Source: Streptomyces avidinii | GTDB lineage: Bacteria; Actinomycetota; Actinomycetes; Streptomycetales; Streptomycetaceae | Length of the DNA: 64,000 bases | Assembly (NCBI RefSeq): GCF_014650695.1 | Contig: NZ_BMVL01000008.1 | Span: 144,598 to 208,597, forward strand | Direction of reading: 5' to 3' | Shown here: positions 51,090-60,201 of the stretch, in pieces | Position numbering within the stretch: position 1 is the first letter of the stretch | Layout: each line of letters opens with the position of its first letter | Translations under genes and position numbers: made by a program | Notes under the pieces: generated by a model | Told to the model about the DNA's origin: nothing | Database searches by the model: none | What the model saw: only the letters and a program-made list of their open reading frames with translations

Positions 51090-52232
51090 TCATCGCACCC
51101 GCAGTTCGTTGAGCCGCGCCCGCCAGTCCCTGGCGGCCGGCAGCGCCTCCCGCAGCACGTCCACCGCCCGCTCGCGCCCCGACACCTGCGACTCGTGCAC
51201 ACGCAGCAGGGGTGCGAGCGCCGCCGTGGCCAGCAGGAAGCGCTGGTTGACGACCGTCGCGGGCCGCCAGTGGTTCTTGTACGGCTCGTTGCCGCGCAGG
51301 AAGCTCACCACCGGCCGGCCCTCGGCGAGCGCCCGCCCGGCCTCGTAGCGCAGCAGCAGCGTCGCCACGTCCACCTTGCGGCTGCGCAGGTCCGGGTCGG
51401 CCCCGTACAGGTAGCCGCCACTGAGCCCGGACGACAGCAGCGTGACGTTGGCCGCCACCACCTTGCCGTCCAGCCGGAACTCCGTCAGCCGGCTCTCGCC
51501 CGCACGGACCATCCGCCGGGTGGCCCGGGTGAGGTGCTCGGCGAAGCGGGGCCGCAGGTGTTCGGGGGTCACCCCGCGGCCGCGCCACTGCTTCTCGTGC
51601 AGCCGCAGCAGGGTCCGTACGGCACGCGGCACCTCCTGCTCGGTGACCTCGTGCTCCTCGATCCCGGCCGCGTCGGTCTTGCGCAGCTTGGCCCGCACCC
51701 GCTGGGCGCCGGAGGCCGGCATCCGCTTGACCAGCTCGTCGAACGGCAGCGTGGGCAGTTCCATGCAGGTGGAGTCGGCGAGCCGGCGGGAGACCCCGGG
51801 CCACTGCCGGTACAGCTCCTCGACGGCGGCCCCGGGCCGTACCTCCCGCAGGTCCACCACGGCGCCGCGGGCCGCCCGGTGCAGCCCGCGGGCCAGCGCC
51901 GGGACGACCTGGCCGGCGTGCTCCGCGGCCACGAGCACGTCGAAGTAGTCGGTGATGGGACCGCCGAGCGGCACCAGCAGCGGCATCGGCCGGTGTACGA
52001 GCATCAGCGGGGCCGCGCCGACCAGCTCCTCACCGCGCCGGACGAGGACGATCCGGAGCCGGCCCTCCTTGCCGTACGACAGCCACCAGGAGTGCAGCCA
52101 GGCGTGGCTCTGGAAGGGGGTGGCGGTGGGGCAGCCGCGGAAGAGCCTGTTCCACGACTCCTCCAGCGCGGCGAACTGCCGGGGGTCGCGGCACAGCGTC
52201 ACCGACAGGGCCCCGGCGGAGCCCGAAGTCAT
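51090..52232 (-). CDS. CelD/BcsL-like GNAT acetyltransferase
   Basis: A 380-residue double-GNAT-type protein: ESWNRLFRGCPTATPFQSHA, WWLSYGKEGRLRIVLVRRGE and LTEFRLDGKVVAANVTLLSS with SGGYLYGADPDLRSRKVD. This resembles CelD/FemAB-like proteins of polysaccharide clusters, which acylate sugars or add amino acids. ATG 52232 overlaps the Wzz-like stop by 4 nt (ATGA). It is the last gene of the exopolysaccharide operon and probably decorates the polymer. Confidence 0.85.
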   Translation of the reverse strand: MTSGSAGALSVTLCRDPRQFAALEESWNRLFRGCPTATPFQSHAWLHSWWLSYGKEGRLRIVLVRRGEELVGAAPLMLVHRPMPLLVPLGGPITDYFDVLVAAEHAGQVVPALARGLHRAARGAVVDLREVRPGAAVEELYRQWPGVSRRLADSTCMELPTLPFDELVKRMPASGAQRVRAKLRKTDAAGIEEHEVTEQEVPRAVRTLLRLHEKQWRGRGVTPEHLRPRFAEHLTRATRRMVRAGESRLTEFRLDGKVVAANVTLLSSGLSGGYLYGADPDLRSRKVDVATLLLRYEAGRALAEGRPVVSFLRGNEPYKNHWRPATVVNQRFLLATAALAPLLRVHESQVSGRERAVDVLREALPAARDWRARLNELRVR

Positions 52233-53050
52233 CGAACGGACTCCTTCTCCTTGGCCGAGGCCGGCTCGCCCTGGGCGGGCAGCGAGGCGTACTCCTCGAC
52301 CGGGGAGTCGACGGCGGGCTCCACCGAGGACTCGACGGGGGAGGCGGCGGCCGCACGGACCCCGCTCTCCTCGCCGCGCCGGGCGCGGCCCGGCCGGGCG
52401 AGCAGCCACAGCCCGCCGAGCAGTCCACCGGCGCACAGGCCGACGGCGCCGCTGATGGCGGCGGACGGGGAGGCGGGCTCGGAGGGGGCGACGGCCTGGT
52501 TGAAGAGGAGCAGCTGGACGCCGGTGTTCTTGGCGGCCTGATTGCTGCTCAGGGACAGTGCGTCGGCGACCGCGTTCGCGATGTCGGCGGCCTCGGCGGG
52601 GCTCTTCGAGGTGCCCGTGATGGCGATCATCGGAGACTCGGGGGAGGTCTCCGCGCGCACCTGGGTACGCAGCTTCACGGCGCTGATGCCCGCGCGCGGC
52701 TGGGCGTAGGCAAGGGTGGAGCTGCTGGTCGCGATGCGGGCGTAGGCCTGCGCGAAGCCGAGGGCGGTGGCCGGCTCGGTGGTGTCGTCGGGCACGGCGA
52801 CGACATAGCTGGTGGCGGCGTACTCGGGGGCCTTGAGCACCCCGTACGCCCCGCCCGCGGCCAGCCCCAGCAGGGCGCAGGCGGGCAGCGGCCACCACAG
52901 GGGCACCGAGAGCCTGCGGCGGCGCGGCCTGCGCTCGGAGCGGTGGTCCGCCCTCCGCTCCGACCGGCTCTCGGACCGGCTCTCGGACCGGCTCTCGGCC
53001 CTGCTCTCGGCCTTCTTCTCGGACTTCTTCTGGTCGGCGGTATCGGCCAT
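52229..53050 (-). CDS. Wzz/Wzc-like polysaccharide chain-length protein
   Basis: A 273-residue membrane protein. The cytoplasmic N-terminus is a run of charged repeats (SRSESRSESRSERRADHRSE). A first helix at about 48-66 (PLPACALLGLAAGGAYGVL) is followed by a periplasmic-type domain (YAATSYVVAVPDD, AETSPESPMIAITGTSKSPA) and a second helix at about 205-228, then an acidic tail. The topology matches Wzz co-polymerases without the kinase domain. ATG 53050 has AGGAAG nearby. It lies in the exopolysaccharide operon, 73 nt after a glycosyltransferase. Confidence 0.85.
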   Translation of the reverse strand: MADTADQKKSEKKAESRAESRSESRSESRSERRADHRSERRPRRRRLSVPLWWPLPACALLGLAAGGAYGVLKAPEYAATSYVVAVPDDTTEPATALGFAQAYARIATSSSTLAYAQPRAGISAVKLRTQVRAETSPESPMIAITGTSKSPAEAADIANAVADALSLSSNQAAKNTGVQLLLFNQAVAPSEPASPSAAISGAVGLCAGGLLGGLWLLARPGRARRGEESGVRAAAASPVESSVEPAVDSPVEEYASLPAQGEPASAKEKESVR

Positions 53051-53123
53051 GAACGTGCTCGCTTCCTGGGTGGAGGGGAGTTCCTTCGGGTCCCGTCGGG
53101 ACCCCGTCGGGGAGGGGGACGGA

Positions 53124-54389
53124 TCAGCCGGTGCCGGTCGGCTCCGCCGGTTCGGGGCCGACCGGCTCGCGCCGGGCGCCGACGACGGCTCTGCCGCCGG
53201 GCACGGGGGCGGCGGCAGACCCGCGGCCCCGGGTGGCACCGGTGGCACCCGGCGCGGCCGAGAGGGCGAGGTCGTACACGTCCAGCAGCTGCCGCGCGCT
53301 GCGGGCGATGTCGTAGCGGCGGACCACCGGCGGCGGGGGCAGCCGGCGCGCGCCCGCCTCCATGTGGCCGCGCAGGGCGGCCACGAGTTCCTCGGTGCCG
53401 GTGCCGATGCGGCGGGCTCCGGGGGCCTGCGCCGCCGGGAGGTCGTCGATGGCCGGGCACGTCACGTGCAGCACGGGCAGCCCGGCAGCCAGGGCCTCCA
53501 CGACGGCGAGCCCGAAGGCCTCCTCCCTCGACGGGGAGACGAAGACGTCCATGGCGGCCAGCAGCGCCGGAATGCCCGGGGTGCGGCCGTCCGCGCTGTC
53601 GCCCAGCGGGTCCCGCTCTCCCAGCAGGTGGATCCGGCTCTGCGCGCCGAGCTCGGCGGCCAGCCGGCGCAGCCGCGCGCGCTCCGGCCCGTCCCCGGCC
53701 AGCAGCAGGTGCGCCCCCGGCAGCGCGGCCACGGCCCGCACCAGGACGTCGAACCGCTTGCCCGGGACCAGCCGCCCCACCCCGCCGACCACGAAGGCCC
53801 GCTCGGGCAGCCCGGTCCGGGCCCGGGTGGCCCGCCGGACGCCCTCGTCGAAGCGGAAGCGGACGGCCTCGATCCCGTTCGGTACGACGTGCACGCGCGC
53901 GGCCGGCACCCCCCATCCCTCCAGCCGGGCGGCCACGGTGTCCGACACGGCCACCGTCGCCGCGCCCAGGCGTTCACTGGCCAGGTAGAGCGTGCGCACG
54001 CCGCCGGACAGCGGCCTGCCCTCGATCTCGCCCTCGCCGAGGGAGTGTTCGGTGGCCACGGTCGCCCGGGTGCCCGCCAGCCGGGCCGCGAGGCGCCCGT
54101 ACACGCAGGCCCGGTACAGGTGCGTGTGGACGAGGTCGTACTGTCCGCGCCGGATGAACTTCACCAGCCGGGGCAGCGCCCCCAGGTCCCGGTTGCCCCG
54201 CATGCCGAGGTGGACGACCCGGACCCCGTCGGCGCGCAGCCCCTCGGCCACGGGCCCGGGGTTGGTCAGCGTCAGTACGTCGCAGCGCATGGGCATGTGG
54301 CGCAGCAGCAGGCGCAGTTGCTGCTCTGCGCCGCCGACGCCCAGCCCGGTGATGATGTGCAGTGCCTTGACCGACTGGAGCGTCTTCAC
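53124..54389 (-). CDS. Glycosyltransferase family 4
   Basis: A 421-residue GT-B enzyme: HIITGLGVGGAEQQLRLLLR at the N-terminus, LVHTHLYRACVYGRLAA, VGGVGRLVPGKRFDVLVRAV and the E-x7-E donor motif SPSREEAFGLAVVEALAAGL. It transfers a nucleotide-activated sugar to a lipid-linked acceptor. GTG 54389 overlaps the deacetylase stop by 4 nt. The tail after about 395 is Gly/Arg/Pro-rich. Donor and acceptor are unknown. Confidence 0.9.
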   Translation of the reverse strand: MKTLQSVKALHIITGLGVGGAEQQLRLLLRHMPMRCDVLTLTNPGPVAEGLRADGVRVVHLGMRGNRDLGALPRLVKFIRRGQYDLVHTHLYRACVYGRLAARLAGTRATVATEHSLGEGEIEGRPLSGGVRTLYLASERLGAATVAVSDTVAARLEGWGVPAARVHVVPNGIEAVRFRFDEGVRRATRARTGLPERAFVVGGVGRLVPGKRFDVLVRAVAALPGAHLLLAGDGPERARLRRLAAELGAQSRIHLLGERDPLGDSADGRTPGIPALLAAMDVFVSPSREEAFGLAVVEALAAGLPVLHVTCPAIDDLPAAQAPGARRIGTGTEELVAALRGHMEAGARRLPPPPVVRRYDIARSARQLLDVYDLALSAAPGATGATRGRGSAAAPVPGGRAVVGARREPVGPEPAEPTGTG

Positions 54390-55162
54390 CGCTGCACCCC
54401 GCGCCGCAGCTCGCGGACCTGGTGGCGGAGCTGCTTGATCCGCAGCCGGGCGCCGCCGTCGGCCTGGCTGACGTGCGTACGCGGCAGCGCGTGCGGGCCC
54501 GCGAGGCGTCCGGGGTCGATGGCGCAGGCGTAGCCGTATCCGGCGGCCCGCGTGGCGTCGACGACGCGGGCGTCGAGGTGGCCGTACGGGTAGCAGAACC
54601 CTTCGGGCAGGGTGCCGGTCAGCTCGCGCAGCAGGTCGCGGCTGCCCCGCAGCTCCTGCTGGAGCAGGTCGTCGGGGGTCGCGGTGAGGTCCTGGTGGAG
54701 CAGCCCGTGCGAGCCGATCTCCTGTCCGGCGGCGGCGACTTCGCGGATGCCCTCGGCGGTGAGCAGGGACTTGCGCGGGCCGAGCGGGTCCCACACGTTG
54801 TCCACGCCGAGCCGCCCGGGCAGCACGAAGAGGGTGGAGGTGAAGTCGTGGCGGCGCAGCAGCGGCAGCGCGTGGGTGAGGAAGTCGGTGTAGCCGTCGT
54901 CGAAGGTCAGCCCGACCAGTCCGGCCCCTTGCCCGGCCGCGCGGGCCCGCAGCAGTTCACCGACGGACACTCCGCGCAGGCCGCGGGAGCGCAGCCACAG
55001 CAGCTGGGCCTCCAGGGCGAGGGGGGTGACGGTGATCCCGTACGGATCCTCCGCGGGGTCGGTGAACTCGGCGACCGAGTGGTACATCAGGACCCACGGC
55101 GAAGCGGCCCGGCGGGCGGGGACCACCACGGCGGCGGGGGCCGTGTCGGTGTCAGCGGACAT
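54386..55162 (-). CDS. Polysaccharide deacetylase (CE4)
   Basis: A 258-residue NodB-homology protein with catalytic TFDDGY at 86-91 and zinc-binding SHGLLHQDL (H152, H156). It removes acetyl groups from an N-acetylated sugar. No signal peptide is evident, so it may act in the cytoplasm on lipid-linked intermediates. ATG 55162 overlaps the flippase stop by 11 nt. Confidence 0.9.
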   Translation of the reverse strand: MSADTDTAPAAVVVPARRAASPWVLMYHSVAEFTDPAEDPYGITVTPLALEAQLLWLRSRGLRGVSVGELLRARAAGQGAGLVGLTFDDGYTDFLTHALPLLRRHDFTSTLFVLPGRLGVDNVWDPLGPRKSLLTAEGIREVAAAGQEIGSHGLLHQDLTATPDDLLQQELRGSRDLLRELTGTLPEGFCYPYGHLDARVVDATRAAGYGYACAIDPGRLAGPHALPRTHVSQADGGARLRIKQLRHQVRELRRGVQR

Positions 55163-57278
55163 TGCGGAACCTCTGCGTGAGCTGGGAGATCTGACCGGGC
55201 AGGGCGGTGACTTCGAGGGCGCGTATGGCCATGCCGGTGGCTCCGAACATGGCCGGGACCAGCAGGCAGCCGAGGGCGGCGCTGAGCATCGGGTCGGGGA
55301 TCATCGGGCCGGCGATCCAGCCGGTGGCGGCCGCGGCGACGGCGGCGACGCCGAGCCTGCCGATGCTGACGGCGACCCGGCGGACCTGGATGGTGATGAT
55401 CCGCGAGCCGAGTCCGGTGAGCAGCAGGACGGCGGTGGTGGAGATGCCGGCGGCGTTGGCGGCGGCGATGCCGTAGGTGCCCCACCAGCCGACGGCGAAG
55501 GCTCCGGCCACGATGTTGACGAGCAGGCCGGCGCCCATCGCGAACGCCGGGAACCAGGTGGGCCGGGCGGTCGAGAAGAAGGGCCGGGACAGAGCTCCGA
55601 CGAGGCAGTGGCCGAGGAGTCCGAATCCGTAGACGCGCATGACGGAGGCGGTGGCGAGGGTGTCCCGGTGGGTGAAGGCACCGCGTTCGAAGAGGACCTG
55701 GATGATCTGGGGCGCATAGCCGATGACGAGTGCGGTGCCCATGAGGACGGCGAGGGAGGCCAGCGCGAGGTCCCGCTCCACCCGCCGCCGGGCCTTCTCC
55801 CGCTCTCCCCCGGCCATGGCCTGGGCGACGACGGGGAAGGTGACGGTGCAGATCATCAGGGAGAGCACCATCGGCATCTGCGCGACCTTCTGCGCGTAGT
55901 TGAGGTGGGAGATCGCCCCGGACGGGAGGGAGGCGGCCAGGAACCTCTCGACGAGCACCTGCGACTGCCGGAAGACGGCGAAGAAGATCACCGGGGCGAT
56001 GACCCCGAAGGCGATGAGGGTGGGACGGTCGCGGTCGCGCTGGTTGCGCGGGGCGGACCGCTTGGCGCGCGGCGGGCCGAAGCCCACGTTCCGCACGAAG
56101 GCGGGCAGTTGGACGAGGGCCATCAGCAGCCCGCCGACGGCGACCCCCGCGGCTGCGGCCCGTACGCCCCATTGGGCGTGCAGGGCCAGCATCGTGCCGA
56201 TGATGCCGACGTTGTACGACACGTAGATCGCGGCGGGCGGTACGAAGGACCTGTGCGCCCGCAGCGCGGCGCTGAAGTACCCGGCAATGCCGAAGGAGAG
56301 CACGGTCAGCGCCGTGAGCCGGGTGCACTCGATGGCCAGCCGGGGGTCGGGCAGGCCGGGAGCGAGTACGGCGACGACGGCCGGCGCGGCCATGATCAGG
56401 ACGGTGGCGACCGCGGCCAGCAGCACGACGAGGCGCGGCAGGGTCGCCCCCACCAGGAGCCCTACGGGGTCCTGGATGCGGGCCTCCCGGCGGGTGAGCC
56501 CGGCCCTGGCGGCGGCCCGCCGGGCCAGGGCGTGGCTGAAGGCGGGCACCATCAGCAGCGCCATGGCGTCCTCGATCAGCAGCGTCGAGGCCATCTCGGG
56601 CACGGTCCAGGCGATGAGGAAGGCATCGCTGTCGTGCCCGGCGCCGAAGAGGTGCGCGATGGTCTGGTCGCGCACCAGCCCGAACACCGCGCCGGCCGCG
56701 GTCAACCCGGCGGTGACGGCGGCGGCCTTGGCCAGGAACCTGCCGAGCGGCTGGCTCCCGCCGGACGTGGCGGACTCGTCCGGCGGCCGGTCCCCACCGG
56801 GTGTGACGGAGAGCCCCACTGCGCGACGGGCCCGACGGAGCCGCCCCCTCCCGCCGGGCGTGGCGGCAGGACCGGCCGCCTGGGGCTCGGATCCGACGGC
56901 GGAGCCGCTCCCGCCGGGGGTGACGGAAGACTCGGCCCCGTGGTGGGCACGGCTTCCGGCCCGCGCGGCCACCTGTACGCTGTGCCGGCCCGCGGCGCCT
57001 CCCGGATACCCGGCGGAGCCGAACACGGGCTTGCGCGCTCCCGGTTCACCACCGGGGAGCCCCCCGGCGACGAATCCCGGATCCGCCGGTGCCGGCGCCC
57101 CGGCGACTGCGGCGGGCCGCCCGGCCGGAGGCCCGGCCACGCTCCGCGGGTACCCGGCCGGGTTCGAGCCGCCGGCCGGGCGTCCGGCGCTGCCGGGGTC
57201 CGCAGTGCCCGGGACACGGGCGTGGCCCGCCCCGGCCGGGGAGCCGGAGGCGGGCCGCCAGGGCGTGGTGTCCGTCAC
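55152..57278 (-). CDS. MurJ/MviN-family lipid flippase with long N-terminal extension
   Basis: A 708-residue protein. The first ~180 residues are Gly/Pro/Ala-rich with scattered SVTPGG-like repeats and no helix. Then come about 14 membrane helices of the MOP-type fold (AVFGLVRDQTIAHLFGAGHD, FLAASLPSGAISHLNYAQKV, ALVIGYAPQIIQVLFERGAF). In an exopolysaccharide operon it probably flips lipid-linked repeat units, like a Wzx, rather than lipid II. GTG 57278 overlaps the ligase stop by 4 nt (GTGA). A start nearer the first helix cannot be excluded. Confidence 0.87.
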   Translation of the reverse strand: MTDTTPWRPASGSPAGAGHARVPGTADPGSAGRPAGGSNPAGYPRSVAGPPAGRPAAVAGAPAPADPGFVAGGLPGGEPGARKPVFGSAGYPGGAAGRHSVQVAARAGSRAHHGAESSVTPGGSGSAVGSEPQAAGPAATPGGRGRLRRARRAVGLSVTPGGDRPPDESATSGGSQPLGRFLAKAAAVTAGLTAAGAVFGLVRDQTIAHLFGAGHDSDAFLIAWTVPEMASTLLIEDAMALLMVPAFSHALARRAAARAGLTRREARIQDPVGLLVGATLPRLVVLLAAVATVLIMAAPAVVAVLAPGLPDPRLAIECTRLTALTVLSFGIAGYFSAALRAHRSFVPPAAIYVSYNVGIIGTMLALHAQWGVRAAAAGVAVGGLLMALVQLPAFVRNVGFGPPRAKRSAPRNQRDRDRPTLIAFGVIAPVIFFAVFRQSQVLVERFLAASLPSGAISHLNYAQKVAQMPMVLSLMICTVTFPVVAQAMAGGEREKARRRVERDLALASLAVLMGTALVIGYAPQIIQVLFERGAFTHRDTLATASVMRVYGFGLLGHCLVGALSRPFFSTARPTWFPAFAMGAGLLVNIVAGAFAVGWWGTYGIAAANAAGISTTAVLLLTGLGSRIITIQVRRVAVSIGRLGVAAVAAAATGWIAGPMIPDPMLSAALGCLLVPAMFGATGMAIRALEVTALPGQISQLTQRFRNVR

Positions 57279-58681
57279 GGGCGAGCCGCAACCCCGGGGG
57301 ACCTGCCCCGTGAACCCGCGCCGCCGAGAGCCCCGGAATCCGCGGCGGCTCCACCCGGTGGATCCGCGGCCCCGCGGGAGGGCAGCGCCCACCAGGCCGC
57401 CAAACCGATGATCACTCCGGTGAGCACCGTGGACGGGCCGCCGATGTCCGCGTAGAGGAAGTCGGTCAGCTGCCACACGAACAGCCCGACCGCGATCAGC
57501 CCGCAGTCCCTGGCTCCCCCGCCGGAGGCGAGCCGCCGCACCCCCGCCACCAGCAGCGCCGCCCAGCCGCCCGCGAGCGCGACCAGCCCGATCAGGCCCT
57601 GCTCGGACAGGATCAGCAGGTACATGTTGTGCGGGGAGAGCAGCGGCTGGCGCAGGTACGCCTGACCCGCGCCGGCGGTGTCGCTGCCGGAGGAGAGGCC
57701 CAGCGAGGCGTGTCCGTCACGGTTGGCCGGGAAGCCCTTGAGCCCCACCCCCACCGCCGGCCGCTCGCGCCACATCGACTCGGCCGCGGCCCACATCGTG
57801 TAGCGGTCGGTCACCGACTGGTCGGGGGCGCTGGAGACCTGGGTGATGGAGGTCAGCCGCTCGGCGACCATCTCCGAGCCGACCCCGAACCCGCCGACCA
57901 GGACCACCCCGGCCGCGGCGAGCGCGGCGACCACCTTCAAGGCCCGCCGGATCCCGGCCAGCGCCATCACCAGCACAGCCGCGCCGAAGGTGGCGATCCA
58001 CGCACCCCGGCTGAAGGACAGCACCAGCGGCAGCACCAACGCGAGCGCACAGCCCCCGGCGATCCGCCGGACGCGCCGCGGCAGCCCCGGGGCGAGCCCG
58101 GCGGCGGTCGCCACGATCAGCCCGTACGCGACGACGGTGGCCATGCCCATGACGTCGCCGGGGCCGAAGGTGCCGACGGCCCGGACGTCCTCGCCCTGGT
58201 AGGAGGCCCCGGTGTGGGTGGCGTACTGGACGACGCCCACCGCGCCCTGCACCAGTGCCAGGACCACGAAGCACCCGGCGGCCAGCCGGAACTCCGCGGC
58301 GCCCGGCACCAGCAGCACCACGGCCGCCGGGACCAGGACGAACACCTGGAGGTAGCGCACGAAGCCGGGCAGGGCGGCGTACGGATCGCCCGCGGTCATC
58401 GTGGCGATCGCAAGGCCGACGGCCGGCAGCCCGAGGACGAGCACGCCCAGCGGGTTCAGCGCCCGCACCCGGCCGCGCAGCGCCTGGACCGCGCAGGCGA
58501 GGACCAGCAGCAGCGAGGCGGCGTCGGCCGGGCCGACCTTCCCGGAGGCGGTCGCGTCGCCCGCCGGGAGCGGGGCGAGGAGGAAGAGCACGGTGGCGGC
58601 GAGCGGCAGCAGCGGCCAGTGCCGGCGCAGCAGACCCGGCACGTCCGGCCGGTTCCACCGGCCGGTGAGGACGAGGCTCAT
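57275..58681 (-). CDS. O-antigen ligase/polymerase-like membrane protein
   Basis: A 468-residue protein with about 11 helices and the Wzy/WaaL-type loop with LSFSRGAWIATFGAA before a large extracellular loop containing ERPAVGVGLKGFP and SPHNMYLLILSEQGLIGL. It polymerises or ligates lipid-linked polysaccharide units outside the membrane. The C-terminus is Gly/Ala/Pro-rich. ATG 58681 overlaps the sugar transferase stop by one nt (TGATG). Confidence 0.87.
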   Translation of the reverse strand: MSLVLTGRWNRPDVPGLLRRHWPLLPLAATVLFLLAPLPAGDATASGKVGPADAASLLLVLACAVQALRGRVRALNPLGVLVLGLPAVGLAIATMTAGDPYAALPGFVRYLQVFVLVPAAVVLLVPGAAEFRLAAGCFVVLALVQGAVGVVQYATHTGASYQGEDVRAVGTFGPGDVMGMATVVAYGLIVATAAGLAPGLPRRVRRIAGGCALALVLPLVLSFSRGAWIATFGAAVLVMALAGIRRALKVVAALAAAGVVLVGGFGVGSEMVAERLTSITQVSSAPDQSVTDRYTMWAAAESMWRERPAVGVGLKGFPANRDGHASLGLSSGSDTAGAGQAYLRQPLLSPHNMYLLILSEQGLIGLVALAGGWAALLVAGVRRLASGGGARDCGLIAVGLFVWQLTDFLYADIGGPSTVLTGVIIGLAAWWALPSRGAADPPGGAAADSGALGGAGSRGRSPGVAARP

Positions 58682-60201
58682 CAGCTGCCCCCCAGCCGGA
58701 AGCGGAAGAAGGAGGCTGCGGTGCGGGCGAGGATCCACAGGTCCTGCCACAGCGACCAGGTGTCGATGTAGTGGTTGTCGAAGCGGGCCCGGTCCTCGAT
58801 GGAGGTGTCCCCGCGCAGGCCGTTGATCTGGGCGAGGCCGGTGATGCCGACGGGCATCCGGTGGCGGGCCTCGTAGCCGGGGTGGACGGTGGAGAACTTG
58901 GCCACGAAGAACGGCCGTTCGGGGCGTGGGCCGACCAGGGCCATGTCGCCGCGTACGACGTTCCACAGCTGCGGCAGCTCGTCCAGCGAGGACTTGCGCA
59001 GGAAGGAGCCGACCGGGCTCATCCCGCGGTCGCCCGCCACCGTCCAGCGGGTGGCGGCCTCGTGCTCGTCGGCGCGCAGGGTACGGAACTTCAGCAGGGT
59101 GAAGGGGCGCCCGTACAGGCCGACCCGCTCCTGCCGGAAGATCACTCCCGGTCCGTCCCAGATCCGTACGGCCACCGCGCACGCCCCCATCACGGGTGCG
59201 GCGGCGAGCAGCGCGATCAGGGCGAGCGCGGTGTCGATGCCCCGCTTGACCCAGCGCTCCAGCGGCCGGGCCGGGCGCGGCAGCAGCGGCTGCACGGCGT
59301 ACCCCCACAGCTGGTCGGTCGGGTGGGCCACCCGCATGCCGGTGATCCTGGCGGTGCCGGCCGGGTCGGCGAGCCACAGCCGGCAGCCGTGGTCGTGGAA
59401 GAGCCGGACCAGGGAGGCGGTGCGCTCGTCGGCCTCCGGGGGGCGGGTGAAGACCGCGTGCCCGACGGAGTTCTGGATGACCGCGCGCCGGATGTCCTCG
59501 TGGGTGGCGAGCAGCGGCAGGGTGCCGCCGTCGCCCTCGCCGGCCGGTGCGGTGTCGGCGAGCCCGACCGGGCGCAGCCCGAACTCGGGGCGGCCGTGCA
59601 GGGCCGCGGCCACCGCGCTCGCCCCGGCGCCGGGTCCGACGACCAGGGCGGAGGCGGGCCGGCGTACGGCGGCCCGCCGCTGGAGCTGGTTGACGAGGCC
59701 GCGGCCGGAGCACGCCAGTACGGCCTGCAGGCAGACGGCGGTGAGCAGGGCGCCCCAGCCGATGGCCCGGGCCGGGTCGACGGCGGCCGCGACGGCGGCG
59801 AGCGAGCACCACAGGACGGCGGACCGGCCTGCCAGTACGGGGAGTTCGAGGAGCGCGGAGGGGGCGAGCCGCGGCCGGTAGAGCCCGGCCTGGGCGTGCA
59901 GCGCGGCGAGCAGCAGGGGGGCCGCGGACAGGACGGGCAGATCCGCTGCGGGCAGGGTCGTCGCGGTGAGTACGACGGCCAGCGCGTCGGTGGTGAGCAG
60001 CGGGAGCACGCGGCCGCGGCGGCGGACCCGCTGCGGGCGCAGGGCGGAGCGGGCGTGGTCGGTCCTGGGCCCGCGCGGGGGGTGGATGGCGGTCGCCGAA
60101 CGGCGGGCCGCCGCGTGGGGTGCGGGCGCGAAGGCGCTGCCACCGGTGGGCCCCGTGCCGCCCTGCCCGGTGTGCCGGGCGGGTGCGCTGTCCATCGTCA
60201 T
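58681..60201 (-). CDS. Polyprenyl-phosphate sugar phosphotransferase (WbaP/EpsL type)
   Basis: A 506-residue protein. The N-terminal third has a disordered start and four or five membrane helices with a CoA-binding-like middle (VVGPGAGASAVAAALHGRPE). The C-terminal catalytic domain has RWVKRGIDTALALIALLAA, FRQERVGLYGRPFTLLKFRT, RKSSLDELPQLWNVVRGDMA and VGPRPERPFF. It starts the lipid-linked repeat by moving a sugar phosphate onto undecaprenyl phosphate. ATG 60201 overlaps the preceding stop (ATGA); ATG 60195 is the alternative. Confidence 0.93.
   Translation of the reverse strand: MTMDSAPARHTGQGGTGPTGGSAFAPAPHAAARRSATAIHPPRGPRTDHARSALRPQRVRRRGRVLPLLTTDALAVVLTATTLPAADLPVLSAAPLLLAALHAQAGLYRPRLAPSALLELPVLAGRSAVLWCSLAAVAAAVDPARAIGWGALLTAVCLQAVLACSGRGLVNQLQRRAAVRRPASALVVGPGAGASAVAAALHGRPEFGLRPVGLADTAPAGEGDGGTLPLLATHEDIRRAVIQNSVGHAVFTRPPEADERTASLVRLFHDHGCRLWLADPAGTARITGMRVAHPTDQLWGYAVQPLLPRPARPLERWVKRGIDTALALIALLAAAPVMGACAVAVRIWDGPGVIFRQERVGLYGRPFTLLKFRTLRADEHEAATRWTVAGDRGMSPVGSFLRKSSLDELPQLWNVVRGDMALVGPRPERPFFVAKFSTVHPGYEARHRMPVGITGLAQINGLRGDTSIEDRARFDNHYIDTWSLWQDLWILARTAASFFRFRLGGS

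Noticed and set aside
55026..57455. Plus-strand open frame opposite the flippase
   Set aside because: Gly/Asp/Glu/His-rich antisense shadow; the membrane-helix pattern is on the minus strand.
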